From NCBI GenBank assembly GCA_029552245.1, contig JAKPDW010000085.1:1-37992 (forward strand): DNA of 37,992 nt, in the 5' to 3' direction. The notes beneath the pieces are model-generated. The model ran no database searches. It worked only from the letters and a program-made list of their open reading frames with translations, and had not been told where the DNA came from. The position numbers and the translations under genes are program-made. Positions 16,154 through 24,919 of this stretch are shown here, one piece after another; position 1 is the stretch's first letter, and every line of letters starts with the position of its first letter. The stretch comes from Deltaproteobacteria bacterium. Its GTDB lineage: Bacteria > Desulfobacterota > Desulfomonilia > UBA1062.

Positions 16154-17887
16154 ATGTTCCTGCCTGAAACCCCAGAGGAGATGAAGGCCCTCGGGTGGGA
16201 CGCCCTCGACGTCATCCTGGTGACCGGCGACGCCTACATCGACAGCCCCCACATCGGGGTGGCTCTCGTCGGCAAGACCCTCGTGGATGCAGGCTTCAGG
16301 GTGGGCGTGATAGCCCAGCCGGACACGTCATCGGGCACGGACATCCTCAGGCTCGGCGAACCGAGGCTGTTCTGGGGCGTCACCGCGGGGAGCGTCGATT
16401 CCATGGTGGCCAACTACACCCCCCTCAAGAAGAGGAGGAGGTCGGACGACTACACGCCGGGCGGCCTCAACACGAAGAGGCCGGACAGGGCGACCATCGT
16501 CTACTCCAACCTCATCAGGCGGTTCTCCTCTTCAGGCGCACCGATCGTGCTGGGCGGCATCGAGGCGAGCCTGCGCCGGGTGGCGCACTACGACTACTGG
16601 TCCGACTCCATCAGGCGCAGCGTGCTCTTCGACGCCAAGGCGGACGCCCTGGTCTACGGCATGGGCGAGTACACCGCGCTCGAGATCGCGCGCAGGCTTG
16701 CCTCGGGTCTCGACATCTCGCAGACGGCCGGTACGTGCACGATCTCGAAGACGAGACCGGAAGGTGCAACCGAGCTTCCTCCCTTCGAGCTGGTGCAAGA
16801 CGACAAGGAGGCGTTCACGGACATGTTCCTCGCCTTCTCCGAGCTCGGTCGTCCCGGGTCGAAGACCACGCTCTGCCAGAGGCACGGCGACCGCTTCCTC
16901 GTCCACAACCCACCCCCCTCGGCGCCGACCACGAGCGGTCTCGACCGCGTCTACGGGCTCGGCTACGAGCGCGAGGTGCACCCGAGAGACCGCTTGTTGG
17001 GGGAGGTCAGGGCGATCGAGACCATCCGCTTTTCCATAACCACGCACAGGGGGTGTGCGGGCAGGTGCTCGTTCTGCTCGATCTCGGTGCACGAGGGGCC
17101 TGTCGTGGTGTCACGCAGCCAGGCCTCCATCCTCGAGGAGGCCTCGGGCATGACCCGCCACCCGCTCTTCAAGGGCATCATCCAGGACGTGGGCGGGCCC
17201 ACGGCGAACATGTACGGCATGGGCTGCAAAAAGGGCGCGATCGGCGGCTGCACCGCCAGGAGATGCCTGTACCCCGAGCCCTGCCCGGCACTGCGGTTCG
17301 GGCACGGGGCCCAGATCGAGCTGCTCCGGAGGCTCCGCCGCATCGAGGGGGTCAGGAAGGTCTTCGTCGCATCGGGCATCAGGCACGACCTCGTCGTCGC
17401 GGACGAGGGAAACGGCATGCGCTACCTGGAGGAGCTGGCGGCGCACCACGTCTCGGGCCAGCTCAAGCTCGCGCCCGAGCACTGCCGGAAAGAGGTGCTC
17501 AGGCTCATGGCCAAGCCCGGCACCCTGCATCTGCTCGAGTTCAGGGACCGCTTCCGCGCCCTGTCCGAGAAGGCGCACAAGAGGCAGTTCCTCACCTACT
17601 ACTTCCTTGCGGCGCACCCGGGCTGCACCAGGGAAGACATGGAGGCCCTCCGGGCATACACCGAGTCGAAACTCTTTCTTGTCCCCGAGCAGGTCCAGAT
17701 CTTCACGCCCACGCCAAGCACCCTCTCGACGCTCATGTATTACACGCGGCGTGACCCGTTCTCGGGCGCGGAGATCTTCGTCGAGAGGGATGCGAGGCGC
17801 AAGCGGGTCCAGAAAGACATCCTCACCTCCAAAGGAGGACAGCCAGACCGTGCGGCGGGATCCAGGAAAAGACCCCGAGGCGGCTGA
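16154..17887 (+). CDS. ygiQ: YgiQ family radical SAM protein
   Basis: This 577-residue protein belongs to the YgiQ (UPF0313) radical SAM family, whose reaction is unknown. The N-terminal part resembles a cobalamin-type Rossmann region (DVILVTGDAYIDSPHIG). The 4Fe-4S cluster cysteines are Cys301, Cys305 and Cys308 in HRGCAGRCSFCS. The SISVHEGPVVVSRSQASI stretch that follows and KLAPEHC near residue 440 are family hallmarks, as is the tail YTRRDPFSGAEIFVERD. A GAGGGG ribosome site precedes the ATG. Its last 38 bases overlap the start of darP. Confidence 0.94.
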   Translation: MFLPETPEEMKALGWDALDVILVTGDAYIDSPHIGVALVGKTLVDAGFRVGVIAQPDTSSGTDILRLGEPRLFWGVTAGSVDSMVANYTPLKKRRRSDDYTPGGLNTKRPDRATIVYSNLIRRFSSSGAPIVLGGIEASLRRVAHYDYWSDSIRRSVLFDAKADALVYGMGEYTALEIARRLASGLDISQTAGTCTISKTRPEGATELPPFELVQDDKEAFTDMFLAFSELGRPGSKTTLCQRHGDRFLVHNPPPSAPTTSGLDRVYGLGYEREVHPRDRLLGEVRAIETIRFSITTHRGCAGRCSFCSISVHEGPVVVSRSQASILEEASGMTRHPLFKGIIQDVGGPTANMYGMGCKKGAIGGCTARRCLYPEPCPALRFGHGAQIELLRRLRRIEGVRKVFVASGIRHDLVVADEGNGMRYLEELAAHHVSGQLKLAPEHCRKEVLRLMAKPGTLHLLEFRDRFRALSEKAHKRQFLTYYFLAAHPGCTREDMEALRAYTESKLFLVPEQVQIFTPTPSTLSTLMYYTRRDPFSGAEIFVERDARRKRVQKDILTSKGGQPDRAAGSRKRPRGG

Positions 17888-18152
17888 GGCCCCCGGGGAA
17901 GTCAAGAGCAAGACGCGGCGGAAGAAGGAGATGCTCGCCCTCCAGAAGCTCGGGGTGCGCCTGGTCGGGCTGCCCGAAGCGTACCTGAAGACGTGCGGCA
18001 TCCCCGGGGAACTCCTCGACGCCGTCCTCGCGGCCAAGAGGATCCGATCGTTTCAGGCCAGAAGACGCCAGATGCAGTACATCGGCGTCGTCATGCGCGG
18101 GGTGGACGCGGACCTCGTCGCCAGGGTCATCGAGCGATTCGAGAAAAGGTAG
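17850..18152 (+). CDS. darP: Ribosome-associated protein DarP (YjgA/DUF615 family)
   Basis: This 100-residue protein matches the DUF615 family, in which E. coli DarP helps late assembly of the 50S ribosomal subunit. Typical segments are SKTRRKKEMLALQKLGVRL, VGLPEAYL and AAKRIRSFQARRRQMQYIG. It is shorter than the E. coli protein (about 180 residues) and keeps the N-terminal core. The start is GTG at 17850, with AAAGGAGG 11 bases upstream inside the end of ygiQ. The genes therefore overlap by 38 bases and are likely coupled. A run of eight T begins two bases after the stop codon without a convincing hairpin. Confidence 0.85.
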   Translation: MRRDPGKDPEAAEAPGEVKSKTRRKKEMLALQKLGVRLVGLPEAYLKTCGIPGELLDAVLAAKRIRSFQARRRQMQYIGVVMRGVDADLVARVIERFEKR

Positions 18153-18239
18153 CGTTTTTTTTGCTGGTCCCCCGAAGATCCGGCCTCGGTCTCCAAGCCG
18201 ACGAAGAGACGTTCATCATCAAGGGTTCAGCGTCAACGC

Positions 18240-18256
18240 CACGCATGCATGGGACG
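18240..18256. repeat. 17-bp direct repeat, copy 1
   Basis: CACGCATGCATGGGACG occurs here and identically at 18299-18315. The start-to-start distance is 59 bases. The core carries overlapping GCATGC, ATGCAT and CATGCATG palindromes. Confidence 0.7.
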
Positions 18257-18298
18257 TATGCCTGAAGCACGAGAGCTGGTAAAGCTCAAGCGGTACGT

Positions 18299-18315
18299 CA
18301 CGCATGCATGGGACG
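18299..18315. repeat. 17-bp direct repeat, copy 2
   Basis: Second exact copy of CACGCATGCATGGGACG. Both copies are preceded by GTCA-like sequence (CGTCAACGC and CGTCA). Confidence 0.7.
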
Positions 18316-18899
18316 CAGGCCTCCTTCGCCCCCTTGAAGGACGGGGCGGCACGCAGAACCGGAACACGACGAGACCGACCGGGACCGCCGCCCTTAAGTG
18401 ACGGCGAGGATGGGTCGCGGCCTTGGGCGGCCGAGGGGAGCGAGCCTGACGGGCCCGCGCCGAACGACACCAAGGTGAAGCCCCTGGTTGCGGCCCGTGG
18501 TGGCGCATCGCGTACGGCGAGACGCGACCCCACACCGGCCTCCATGAACGGGGCGGGACTTCCTCCTGGACATGGCGGCCTGACCTCCCCATGGAGCCAC
18601 GATGGGCTCACGCACGGGCGCACACGCGCCGCACTGCGAGCTTCCTTTTCGAACCGCCTCACGCAACGGCGCATGCACGTGAGGGGGAAACCGAACGCAT
18701 GCGGGAGGGCACACGCGTCATCGCGGGCGGCATTTCCCGAGCGCCCCTGCGCCACCTCCCAAGGTGCCCATGCCGCTTGCGGACGATGGGATCCCGTGTC
18801 GTCAAGAGGGGTTGCACGAGTTCGCGACGAGGGTGTCATGTTCTCGGCCGCCCGTGTCGATGAGTCTCCTCGAGAGAGCGTGACAACGAGGTACCCCCC

Positions 18900-19685
18900 A
18901 TGAGGAAACTGCTCATCCTTGCCCTTGCAAGCCTGTCGGCCGTGCTGTGGGCGTACGGTTGCGGCGGAGGGGGATCCGGCGGCGGGTCGTCGGGAAGCGG
19001 GGACGGGGATGCCATCGAGGCCCTGGCCTACCTCACCAGGGACACATCGAGGACGTACACGTTCACCGAGCGGGTCGAGGCGTCGTGGGACGACCAACGG
19101 GCGAGCGAGGAACACGAGAAGACCTTCTCGTACGAGACCGTGGACGCGATACCCGGTGTGTACGGGGACTTCAGCGCGTACCAGGGGCCCTTCACGAAGG
19201 AGACCGTGCGCATCGACGGCGTGGAGACCATGGTCACCTACACCGACGGCTCGGGCAACGTGATCGTGAGCGACGACTTCAGCGTCTTCACGAGCATAAC
19301 GGGCAGCACGTCCTCAGGCACGCTCCCCACGAGCATGGTGCCTGGCACGGCCTACACGACCACGCTCCGCGAGCTCCTCTACAACTCGGACGCCTCGGCA
19401 GGCGCCTTCGGCGTGAACACGGGGTCGAGCGTCACGACGACAACGTTCACCCCTGTCGCCGTCGGCACCATCACGCTGGGGGGCACCCCGTACCGGGCGC
19501 TCGAGGCGAAGATCAGCCTGGTGGTGAGCATAAACGGTACCGTGACGACCACGACCGAGTACACGGGACGGCAATGGTTCGGCGAGGGGCTCGGCCTCAT
19601 AAAGGCCGTGCTCTCCTACGAGGTACAGCAATCGGGAATCACGGTGGAGTACACGGTGACGGACGAGCTCGTATCCGTGGAGTGA
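18900..19685 (+). CDS. Predicted lipoprotein of unknown function
   Basis: I do not recognise the family. The 261-residue product starts with a lipoprotein signal (MRKLLILALASLSAVLWAYG, then Cys21) and a glycine/serine-rich linker (GGGGSGGGSSGSG) typical of outer-membrane or surface lipoproteins. The rest is rich in threonine, serine and aromatic residues in alternating patterns, suggesting a beta-sheet domain. Segments such as TYTFTERVEASWDDQ and TTTTEYTGRQWFGEGLGLIKAVLSYEVQQSG support this. The late WFGEGLGLIK segment recalls surface-lipoprotein families of unknown role. A short GAGG site lies about eight bases before the ATG. A second lipoprotein follows in the same direction. Confidence 0.8.
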   Translation: MRKLLILALASLSAVLWAYGCGGGGSGGGSSGSGDGDAIEALAYLTRDTSRTYTFTERVEASWDDQRASEEHEKTFSYETVDAIPGVYGDFSAYQGPFTKETVRIDGVETMVTYTDGSGNVIVSDDFSVFTSITGSTSSGTLPTSMVPGTAYTTTLRELLYNSDASAGAFGVNTGSSVTTTTFTPVAVGTITLGGTPYRALEAKISLVVSINGTVTTTTEYTGRQWFGEGLGLIKAVLSYEVQQSGITVEYTVTDELVSVE

Positions 19686-19776
19686 GCGAGGCGCCGCACG
19701 CCTCACCCGTGATCACCGGGACCGTGCCGGCCCCGGGCGGCTGCGTCGGACGACAGGCGCGTGAGAAAAAACGACC

Positions 19777-19805
19777 ATGCATGGCAACCGAAAAGGGTGT
19801 ATAAT
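19777..19805 (+). promoter_or_regulatory. Promoter candidate with perfect TATAAT and a palindrome at the -35
   Basis: TATAAT lies at 19800-19805. The place of the -35 is occupied by the perfect ten-base palindrome CCATGCATGG (19775-19784) rather than a consensus hexamer, which suggests an activator- or repressor-bound promoter. It precedes the Ig-like lipoprotein gene by about 58 bases. Confidence 0.45.
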
Positions 19806-19862
19806 CCAGGGATGCACCGATGATCGGCCATGTCATGTCCTGCTGAACGGAGGAACCAGAGA

Positions 19863-20315
19863 ATGATGTCGAAGACGAACATCCATCGCGCGGCCACGGT
19901 CGCGGCCTTCATGGCCCTCGCCCTCGTGTGCTCGTCATGCCTCGACGTGGGCGATGACAGCGACACCCCGCCCTTCTGCATCCACAGCACGCTGCCCGAC
20001 GACGGGGAAGAGAACGTCCCCCTGAACTACCCCGCGATCGTGGTCACGTTCGAGACGGACGTGGACCCGGCGAGCGTCACCGACTCGAGGCTCGTCGTGC
20101 GCGATGCGTCCGGCGCCGTCGTCGACGGCGACGTCTCGGCATCCGGGGTCACCGCCGAGTTCAGGCTCCCGAGCAAGGTCTACTTCTCGCCCATGACCAC
20201 GTACACGGTCACGGTGAAAGGCGACATCACCGACATACGGGGCAGGCCCCTCAGCAGGTGCATGAACGGCGACTACGAGTTCACCTTCACCACCGGTACC
20301 GAGATGTCCGACTGA
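19863..20315 (+). CDS. Lipoprotein with a bacterial Ig-like domain (Big_5/SbsA type)
   Basis: This 150-residue protein has a lipoprotein signal with lipobox CSSC (lipid-bearing cysteine near residue 26). A single SbsA-type Ig-like domain follows. Signature parts are PDDGEENVPLNYPAIVVTFE, SRLVVRDASGAVVDGDVSA, and SPMTTYTVTVKGDITDIRGRPL near the C-terminus. Such domains usually mediate adhesion or serve as spacers in larger surface proteins; a protein that is only one domain plus a lipid anchor is unusual but known. A GGAGG site lies nine bases before the first of two adjacent ATG codons. Its own TATAAT element lies upstream. Confidence 0.85.
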   Translation: MMSKTNIHRAATVAAFMALALVCSSCLDVGDDSDTPPFCIHSTLPDDGEENVPLNYPAIVVTFETDVDPASVTDSRLVVRDASGAVVDGDVSASGVTAEFRLPSKVYFSPMTTYTVTVKGDITDIRGRPLSRCMNGDYEFTFTTGTEMSD

Positions 20316-20699
20316 CCCACGGCTCGACGACCCGCAGGCGACGTGCGCCTTCGTTCGGGGGCGAATCGGGGAGTCAGGGTCTTTCCGCAGGTCGAGGAAG
20401 GCCATGCATGCCCATGGCCTGCCCCCTGCCTCGTTCGGGCGTGGAACCCTGGTCGTTTTGATGCGGGCCTGACGCACGATGCATGGCGCGTACGGGCCGA
20501 TGGCCGAGGACTCGGCATCCTGTGGCCCGAGCTATCGCGGAAGGCACGGCAGGCCCATGCCGACGGCAAGCGATGCCTCCCGCGCCTATCCCGTTGGGCA
20601 CGAGGGGTTTTTCACGGACACCGGCCCGGAGACCAACGACGCACATCGCCAAGGTACACGGGGAGAGGGATGCCCTCGAGCCGCACAGGCGCAGGTCCC
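20316..20699. other. Convergent spacer with a bulged long hairpin
   Basis: About 385 bases between the Ig-like lipoprotein and the convergent EamA gene. It contains two ATGCAT sites (near 20406 and 20480) and the imperfect stem at 20494-20528. No gene is visible. Confidence 0.45.
20494..20528. terminator. Long bulged hairpin, possible bidirectional transcript end
   Basis: GGGCC, GAT and GCCGAG pair in turn with CTCGGC, ATC and GGCCC, giving about 14 base pairs with small bulges. It sits between convergent genes. There is no T-run on either side, so Rho-independent termination is doubtful. Confidence 0.3.
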
Positions 20700-21605
20700 T
20701 CAGCCCTTGCCCGCGCGAGAGGACCCGCCCTGCATGGACTCCTGGCTCATGAGCACGCCCGAGACCACCATGAACGAGGCGAGGTACTGGAGCGCGGTCA
20801 GCCGCTCGCCCAGGAACATGCGGCCGAAGAGCACGGTGAGCACCGGGATGAGGTTCACGAAGGCTGAGGCCTGGCTGGCCTTCACCCTGCTCAGGGAGTA
20901 GTTGTACAGCCCGTACGCCCCCATGGTCACGAAGAGGCCGAGGTAGACCACGCTGGCCGTGGCCCCGAGGTGGAAGCTCTCGGGCCAGGTGGTGGAAGGC
21001 AGGAAGAGGAAGGGCAGGAAGAAGAGGCTCCCGGCGCACGCCTGCAGGGCCGTGAGAAAGAGCGGGCGGTATCTCTCGGTGAGCCGCTTGAGGGCGATCG
21101 TGTACCCTGTCGCGCACAGCATGGCGCAGAACTCGAAGAAGTTGCCGAGTGCGGGGTTCGGGGACGACCGGCCGGAGCCGGCCCCCAGGCTGAGCAGAGT
21201 CGCGCCCGCAATGGCGAGACCGAATCCCGCGTACGTCCTTGCGCCCACCTTCTCGCCGAGGAAGAAGCCTGCGCCCACGGCCACCATGAGCGGGAGCATG
21301 GCGGTGATCATGCCCGCCTGGGAGGCCGAGGTGTTCACGAGGGCGGCCGCCTCGAAGAGGAAATACAGGCACGGCTCGCAGGCGAGCATGAACAGGATGA
21401 GCGGTACATCGCCGGGCCTGGGGACGTTCGGCCCCATCCTCGATGCAAGGGGCACGAACCCGAGAGATGCGATGGCCATCCTCAGGAAGATCACGAGCAT
21501 GGGGTCGTAGGCGAAGAACGCTATCTTGAGCGCGATGAAAGATCCCGCCCAGAGTACCATGGCGGCGAACAGGGCGAGCATCGGCAAGATGGTGTGAGCG
21601 CGCAC
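20700..21605 (-). CDS. EamA family (DMT superfamily) exporter
   Basis: This 301-residue inner-membrane protein of the drug/metabolite transporter superfamily consists of two EamA repeats of about five membrane helices each. The first repeat runs from LFAAMVLWAGSFIALKIAF to GFGLAIAGATLLSL. The second includes NFFEFCAMLCATGYTIALKRL and ends with SAFVNLIPVLTVLFGRMFLGE and ALQYLASFMVVSGVLM. Family members export amino acids or other metabolites; the substrate is unknown. The start is GTG at 21605, chosen because GGGAGGGGAGG lies about ten bases upstream; upstream in-frame ATG codons lack a comparable site. The gene stands alone on the minus strand. Confidence 0.9.
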   Translation of the reverse strand: MRAHTILPMLALFAAMVLWAGSFIALKIAFFAYDPMLVIFLRMAIASLGFVPLASRMGPNVPRPGDVPLILFMLACEPCLYFLFEAAALVNTSASQAGMITAMLPLMVAVGAGFFLGEKVGARTYAGFGLAIAGATLLSLGAGSGRSSPNPALGNFFEFCAMLCATGYTIALKRLTERYRPLFLTALQACAGSLFFLPFLFLPSTTWPESFHLGATASVVYLGLFVTMGAYGLYNYSLSRVKASQASAFVNLIPVLTVLFGRMFLGERLTALQYLASFMVVSGVLMSQESMQGGSSRAGKG

Positions 21606-22344
21606 TGCGTCTTGGCCTCCCCTCCCGTGATCATCGGCTGGTGTCCCCTCGGGATAGCACATGAGACCAGCCCGGGAGAACCCCCATTCACACGCAGGCG
21701 CACTGGGGGTGCATCCTTGCGTGATCAGGGGGAAAACCCCTTGCCCGGTTGTCGAGGGAAACCCGGGGAGCCAGGGGCCGCGCCAGGGCCCTGAAACCGG
21801 CCACGCCGGCATCGCGGAACCCAGGCACCCCATCGCTTCAGCGCGCACACCGGGAAAGGCCTTCCACGCTTGGATGCACACCCACACAAGGACCATGCAC
21901 CGCGCGTCCCGCACGGGCTGAGCTCCAGGCGGCACCGCTAAACCGCCGCGCTCACGGCAGCCCCTGCGCAGGTACCGACCTCGTGGCCGCACCCGGCGGC
22001 ACATCGTCCACATCGAGGAGCCTGGTTCTCACCGCCGCATCCCTAGGGCCCGCCCTGGGACACCTTGGGCCGGCAGAGATGTCGGGGCGCATCGAGGGGC
22101 TTCTCGGCCCAAGCGTGCCCTGTCTCCATGTGCTTCGTCTTCTTGCCGGTCTTGCCCGCAAGAGGCGGCGAACACGACCCGCCCGCAGCCGGCAGCGGCT
22201 GGCGTATCTCTTGGAGCAGAGGCTGTGCGGCCTCCGTGGGATCCACACCGGGCAAGACGCCGTTGCCCACCGGAGAAGACAGGGTGTATAGAGACGGTTC
22301 ATGGACCCCCTGATGAAAGCGCACGCCGCCCGGGAAGGCACGCC
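21606..22344. other. Long gene-free spacer between divergent genes
   Basis: About 740 GC-rich bases between the EamA gene and the broken Nudix gene. Small inverted repeats are visible (AGGGG/CCCCT near 21727, TCTTG/CAAGA near 22150), none strong. No promoter with good hexamers was found. No frame reads as a protein. Confidence 0.45.
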
Positions 22345-22830
22345 ATGCAGATGACCTTCTGCCCCCTCTGCAAAGGCCGCCTCGCCGTGAAGACCGTGGA
22401 CGGGAGACAACGCCTGTGCTGTTCGAGCCGGACATGTTCTTACGTGTTCTGGGACAACCCGGTACCGGTGGTGGCCGCCTTGGTGGAGGACGGCGCCGGG
22501 GTCGTGCTCGTGCGCAACAAGGCCTGACCCGAGAAGATGTTCGGGCTCGTGACCGGGTTTCTGGAAAGGGGGGAGACCCCAGAGGACGCGGTGCTTCGCG
22601 AGGTCGAGGAGGAGCTGGGGCTGAAGGGCGAACTCATAGGCCTCATAGGTCACTACAGCTTCTTCGAGATGAACCAGCTCATCCTCGCCTTTCATGTCCG
22701 CGTCGAGGGTGAACCCCGCCTGGGAGGCGAGCTCGCCGAGTACAGGCGTGTCAGCCCCGAGAAACTCAGGCCGTGGCCCTTCGGTACCGGGTACGCGGTG
22801 AGGGATTGGCTGGAGATGAGAAGGCGATGA
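22345..22830 (+). pseudogene. Zinc-ribbon Nudix hydrolase interrupted by an in-frame TGA
   Basis: The frame encodes a Nudix hydrolase of the zinc-ribbon type found in NADH pyrophosphatase-like proteins. The N-terminal ribbon has CPLC, then CSSRTC followed by SYVFWDNPVPVVAALVE. After NKA the frame meets TGA (22525-22527), then continues in the same frame with PEKMFGLVTGFLERG and a complete Nudix box, GFLERGETPEDAVLREVEEELG. It closes normally at 22830. Relatives have tryptophan (TGG) at this point, in AAWPEGMF-like sequence, so a single G-to-A change explains it. Neighbouring genes end normally in TGA, so the code is not altered. A ribosome site for restarting at the ATG at 22537 is not evident. 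It may be a recent pseudogene, a read error, or read-through. Confidence 0.82.
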
Positions 22831-22900
22831 GGCCCGTGGTGGGTGCGTCTTCTGGCCTGTGGAGACGTACAAGACCTTCACGGCCCTTGGAGGTGAGACG

Positions 22901-23584
22901 ATGAGACCTGGAACGAAACCCGACCCGATTTTGCGTGCAGGTAGAGAGGCACACGCTGCAGCCCGCACAGGGAAAGGAGTCTACGTCATGACGTTACTGG
23001 TTTTCCTGCTGGGTGTGTGCGCACCCCCGGCCGAGGCGGCCCGCAACCCGAGGGTCATCCTGAAGACGACGAAGGGTGACATCACCATCGAGCTCTTCGA
23101 GGACAAGGCGCCCAAGACGGTGAGGAATTTCCTCGAGTACGTGGACAAGGGGTTCTACGACGGCACCATCTTCCACCGGGTCATCAGGGGGTTCATGATC
23201 CAGGGCGGCCAGATGAGGCCGGACATGGGCGAGAAGCCCGCCGGCGCGCCCATACAGAACGAGGCGGACAACGGGCTGAAGAACCTTCGGGGCACCGTCG
23301 CCATGGCGAGGACCCCGCACCCCCACTCGGCATGCGTCCAGTTCTTCATAAACACGAAGGACAACCCGTTCCTCGACTTTCGCTCCCCCACCTTCGAGGG
23401 GTACGGCTACTGCGTGTTCGGCCGGGTGATCAAGGGCATGGACGTGGTGGACGCGATCGAACGGGTGCCCACGACGACGAGGGGCTTTCACCAGGACGTG
23501 CCTGTGGAAAGCGTGATCATCGAGAAGGCGACGAGGGTCGCCCCCGCCGACCCGAAGGCTGACACGGGCAAGCCCGCCCAGTAG
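22901..23584 (+). CDS. Peptidyl-prolyl cis-trans isomerase, cyclophilin type, probably periplasmic
   Basis: This cyclophilin speeds proline isomerisation during protein folding. The domain begins at [22 protein letters not shown] and contains the catalytic-arginine segment [13 protein letters not shown], then [20 protein letters not shown] and [18 protein letters not shown] hydrophobic segment ([18 protein letters not shown]) looks like a signal peptide ending at AEA. Two starts have good ribosome sites: ATG 22901 (GGAGG seven bases upstream) and ATG 22988 (AAAGGAG eight bases upstream). I chose 22901 because it gives the signal peptide arginine and lysine before its core; 22988 would give 198 residues and an uncharged n-region. 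The UMF1-type gene starts three bases after the stop. Confidence 0.9.
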   Translation: MRPGTKPDPILRAGREAHAAARTGKGVYVMTLLVFLLGVCAPPAEAARNPRVILKTTKGDITIELFEDKAPKTVRNFLEYVDKGFYDGTIFHRVIRGFMIQGGQMRPDMGEKPAGAPIQNEADNGLKNLRGTVAMARTPHPHSACVQFFINTKDNPFLDFRSPTFEGYGYCVFGRVIKGMDVVDAIERVPTTTRGFHQDVPVESVIIEKATRVAPADPKADTGKPAQ

Positions 23585-23587
23585 GAC

Positions 23588-24919
23588 ATGCAGCCCGGCC
23601 CGATGCAGCCGCATCGCGAGACGGAGGGGAAGCCCCGGCGACAGGTGCTTGCGTGGGCGTTCTACGACTGGGGGAACTCCGCTTTCGCCACCACGGTCAT
23701 GGCCGGGTTCTTTCCCATCGTCTTCAAGGAATACTTCAGCGCCGGAGTGGAGGCGGCCCAGAGCACGGCAAGGCTGGGGTTCGCGAACTCAGCGGCGGGT
23801 CTCGCCGTCGCCGTTGCAGCGCCCTTTCTGGGCGCCGTCGCGGACAGGGCCTCGTCGAAGAAGCTCTTCCTGGCATGCTTCGCCGCCACGGGCGTCCTCT
23901 CGACCGTGGGGCTGTCGCTCGTCGGCATGGGGTCCTGGGTCCTCGCATGCACCCTCTACGGGCTGGGGCTCGCGGGGTTTCTCGGCGGGAACGTGTTCTA
24001 CGACTCTCTCCTGAAGCGCATCTGCTCAGAGGGCGAGACGGACCGCGTCTCGTCCTTGGGCTACGGGCTCGGCTACCTGGGAGGAGGTCTCCTCTTTGCG
24101 CTGAACGTGTGGATGCTCAGCAGCCCTTCATCCTTCCGCATGGCAGGGGCCCTGGATGCGGCCCGCTTCTCCTTCGTGGCCGTGGGCGTGTGGTGGGCCG
24201 TCTTCACCGTGCCCCTCCTGGCGTTCGTGAGGGAACCGGCACTGCCCGGCGTGAGAATCTCCGACGCGATCACGGGCGGTCTCGCCATGCTCCGTTCCAC
24301 CATGAGGGAAATCGCCCGCCTCAGGACGCTTCTGCTCTTCCTGACAGCATACTGGCTCTACATAGACGCCGTGGACACCATCATCGTGATGGCCGTGGAC
24401 TACGGCCTCTCGCTGGGTTTCGACCGCACGGACCTCGTCTCCGCCCTGCTCCTCGTCCAGTTCATAGGCTTCCCCTGCGCCATAGCCTTCGGCAGGCTCG
24501 GCGGGGTCGTCGGCACGAAGAGGGCGATCATCCTCGCGCTGTGCGTCTACCTGTTCGTGACACTCTGGGGCGCGTTCATCGAGACAAGAGGCGAGTTCTA
24601 CCTCATGGCGGCCCTCATCGGCACGGTGCAGGGGGGCGTGCAGGCGCTCTCGCGCTCTTTCTACGCGAGGCTCGTGCCAACGGGGAAGGAAGCCGAGTTC
24701 TTCGGTTTCTACAACATGATTGGAAAGTTCGCTTCCATCGTGGGCCCGGCCCTCGTGGCGCTCACCGTTCTCCTGGCCAGGGCGGCGGGGGCGCCGGGGC
24801 ACACGGCGCCTAGGTTCAGCATCGCGTCCATAGCCTTGCTCTTCATCGCGGGCGGCGCGGTGCTGCTGCTGGTGGACGAGGAGAGGGGCTCTCGGGAGAG
24901 GGGGATCCTGGAGGCCTGA
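23588..24919 (+). CDS. MFS transporter, UMF1 (Atg22-like) family
   Basis: This 443-residue inner-membrane protein has about 11-12 predicted helices. The N-terminal signature AWAFYDWGNSAFATTVMAGFFP is diagnostic for the UMF1/Atg22-like branch of the major facilitator superfamily. Further landmarks are APFLGAVADRASSKK (loop 2-3 motif), GNVFYDSLLKRI, and a late QALSRSFYARLVPTGKEAEFFGFY segment. Eukaryotic Atg22 releases amino acids from vacuoles; the bacterial substrate is not established. It follows the cyclophilin by three bases and is probably cotranscribed with it. No terminator is visible after it. Confidence 0.92.
   Translation: MQPGPMQPHRETEGKPRRQVLAWAFYDWGNSAFATTVMAGFFPIVFKEYFSAGVEAAQSTARLGFANSAAGLAVAVAAPFLGAVADRASSKKLFLACFAATGVLSTVGLSLVGMGSWVLACTLYGLGLAGFLGGNVFYDSLLKRICSEGETDRVSSLGYGLGYLGGGLLFALNVWMLSSPSSFRMAGALDAARFSFVAVGVWWAVFTVPLLAFVREPALPGVRISDAITGGLAMLRSTMREIARLRTLLLFLTAYWLYIDAVDTIIVMAVDYGLSLGFDRTDLVSALLLVQFIGFPCAIAFGRLGGVVGTKRAIILALCVYLFVTLWGAFIETRGEFYLMAALIGTVQGGVQALSRSFYARLVPTGKEAEFFGFYNMIGKFASIVGPALVALTVLLARAAGAPGHTAPRFSIASIALLFIAGGAVLLLVDEERGSRERGILEA

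Larger units (their letters stand above)
18153..18899. other. Long gene-free spacer with direct repeats
   Basis: About 750 GC-rich bases between darP and a lipoprotein gene. Two 17-base direct repeats lie at 18240-18256 and 18299-18315. Further GCATGC sites occur near 18672 and 18699. Open frames across this stretch have low-complexity, arginine- and proline-rich products and look spurious. No promoter stands out. Confidence 0.5.

Noticed and set aside
18150-18164. T-run after darP as an intrinsic terminator
   Set aside because: Eight T follow the stop codon, but the nearest inverted repeat is only three to four pairs and lies about a dozen bases away.
18304-18903. A 199-codon open frame in the spacer before the lipoprotein gene
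   Set aside because: The product is low-complexity and rich in Arg, Pro, Gly and Ala, has no ribosome site, and overlaps the lipoprotein start in another frame.
22525-22575. Selenocysteine insertion at the Nudix TGA
   Set aside because: The stem after TGA is only five pairs with a loop too near the codon for a typical bacterial SECIS, and the aligned residue in relatives is Trp, not Cys.
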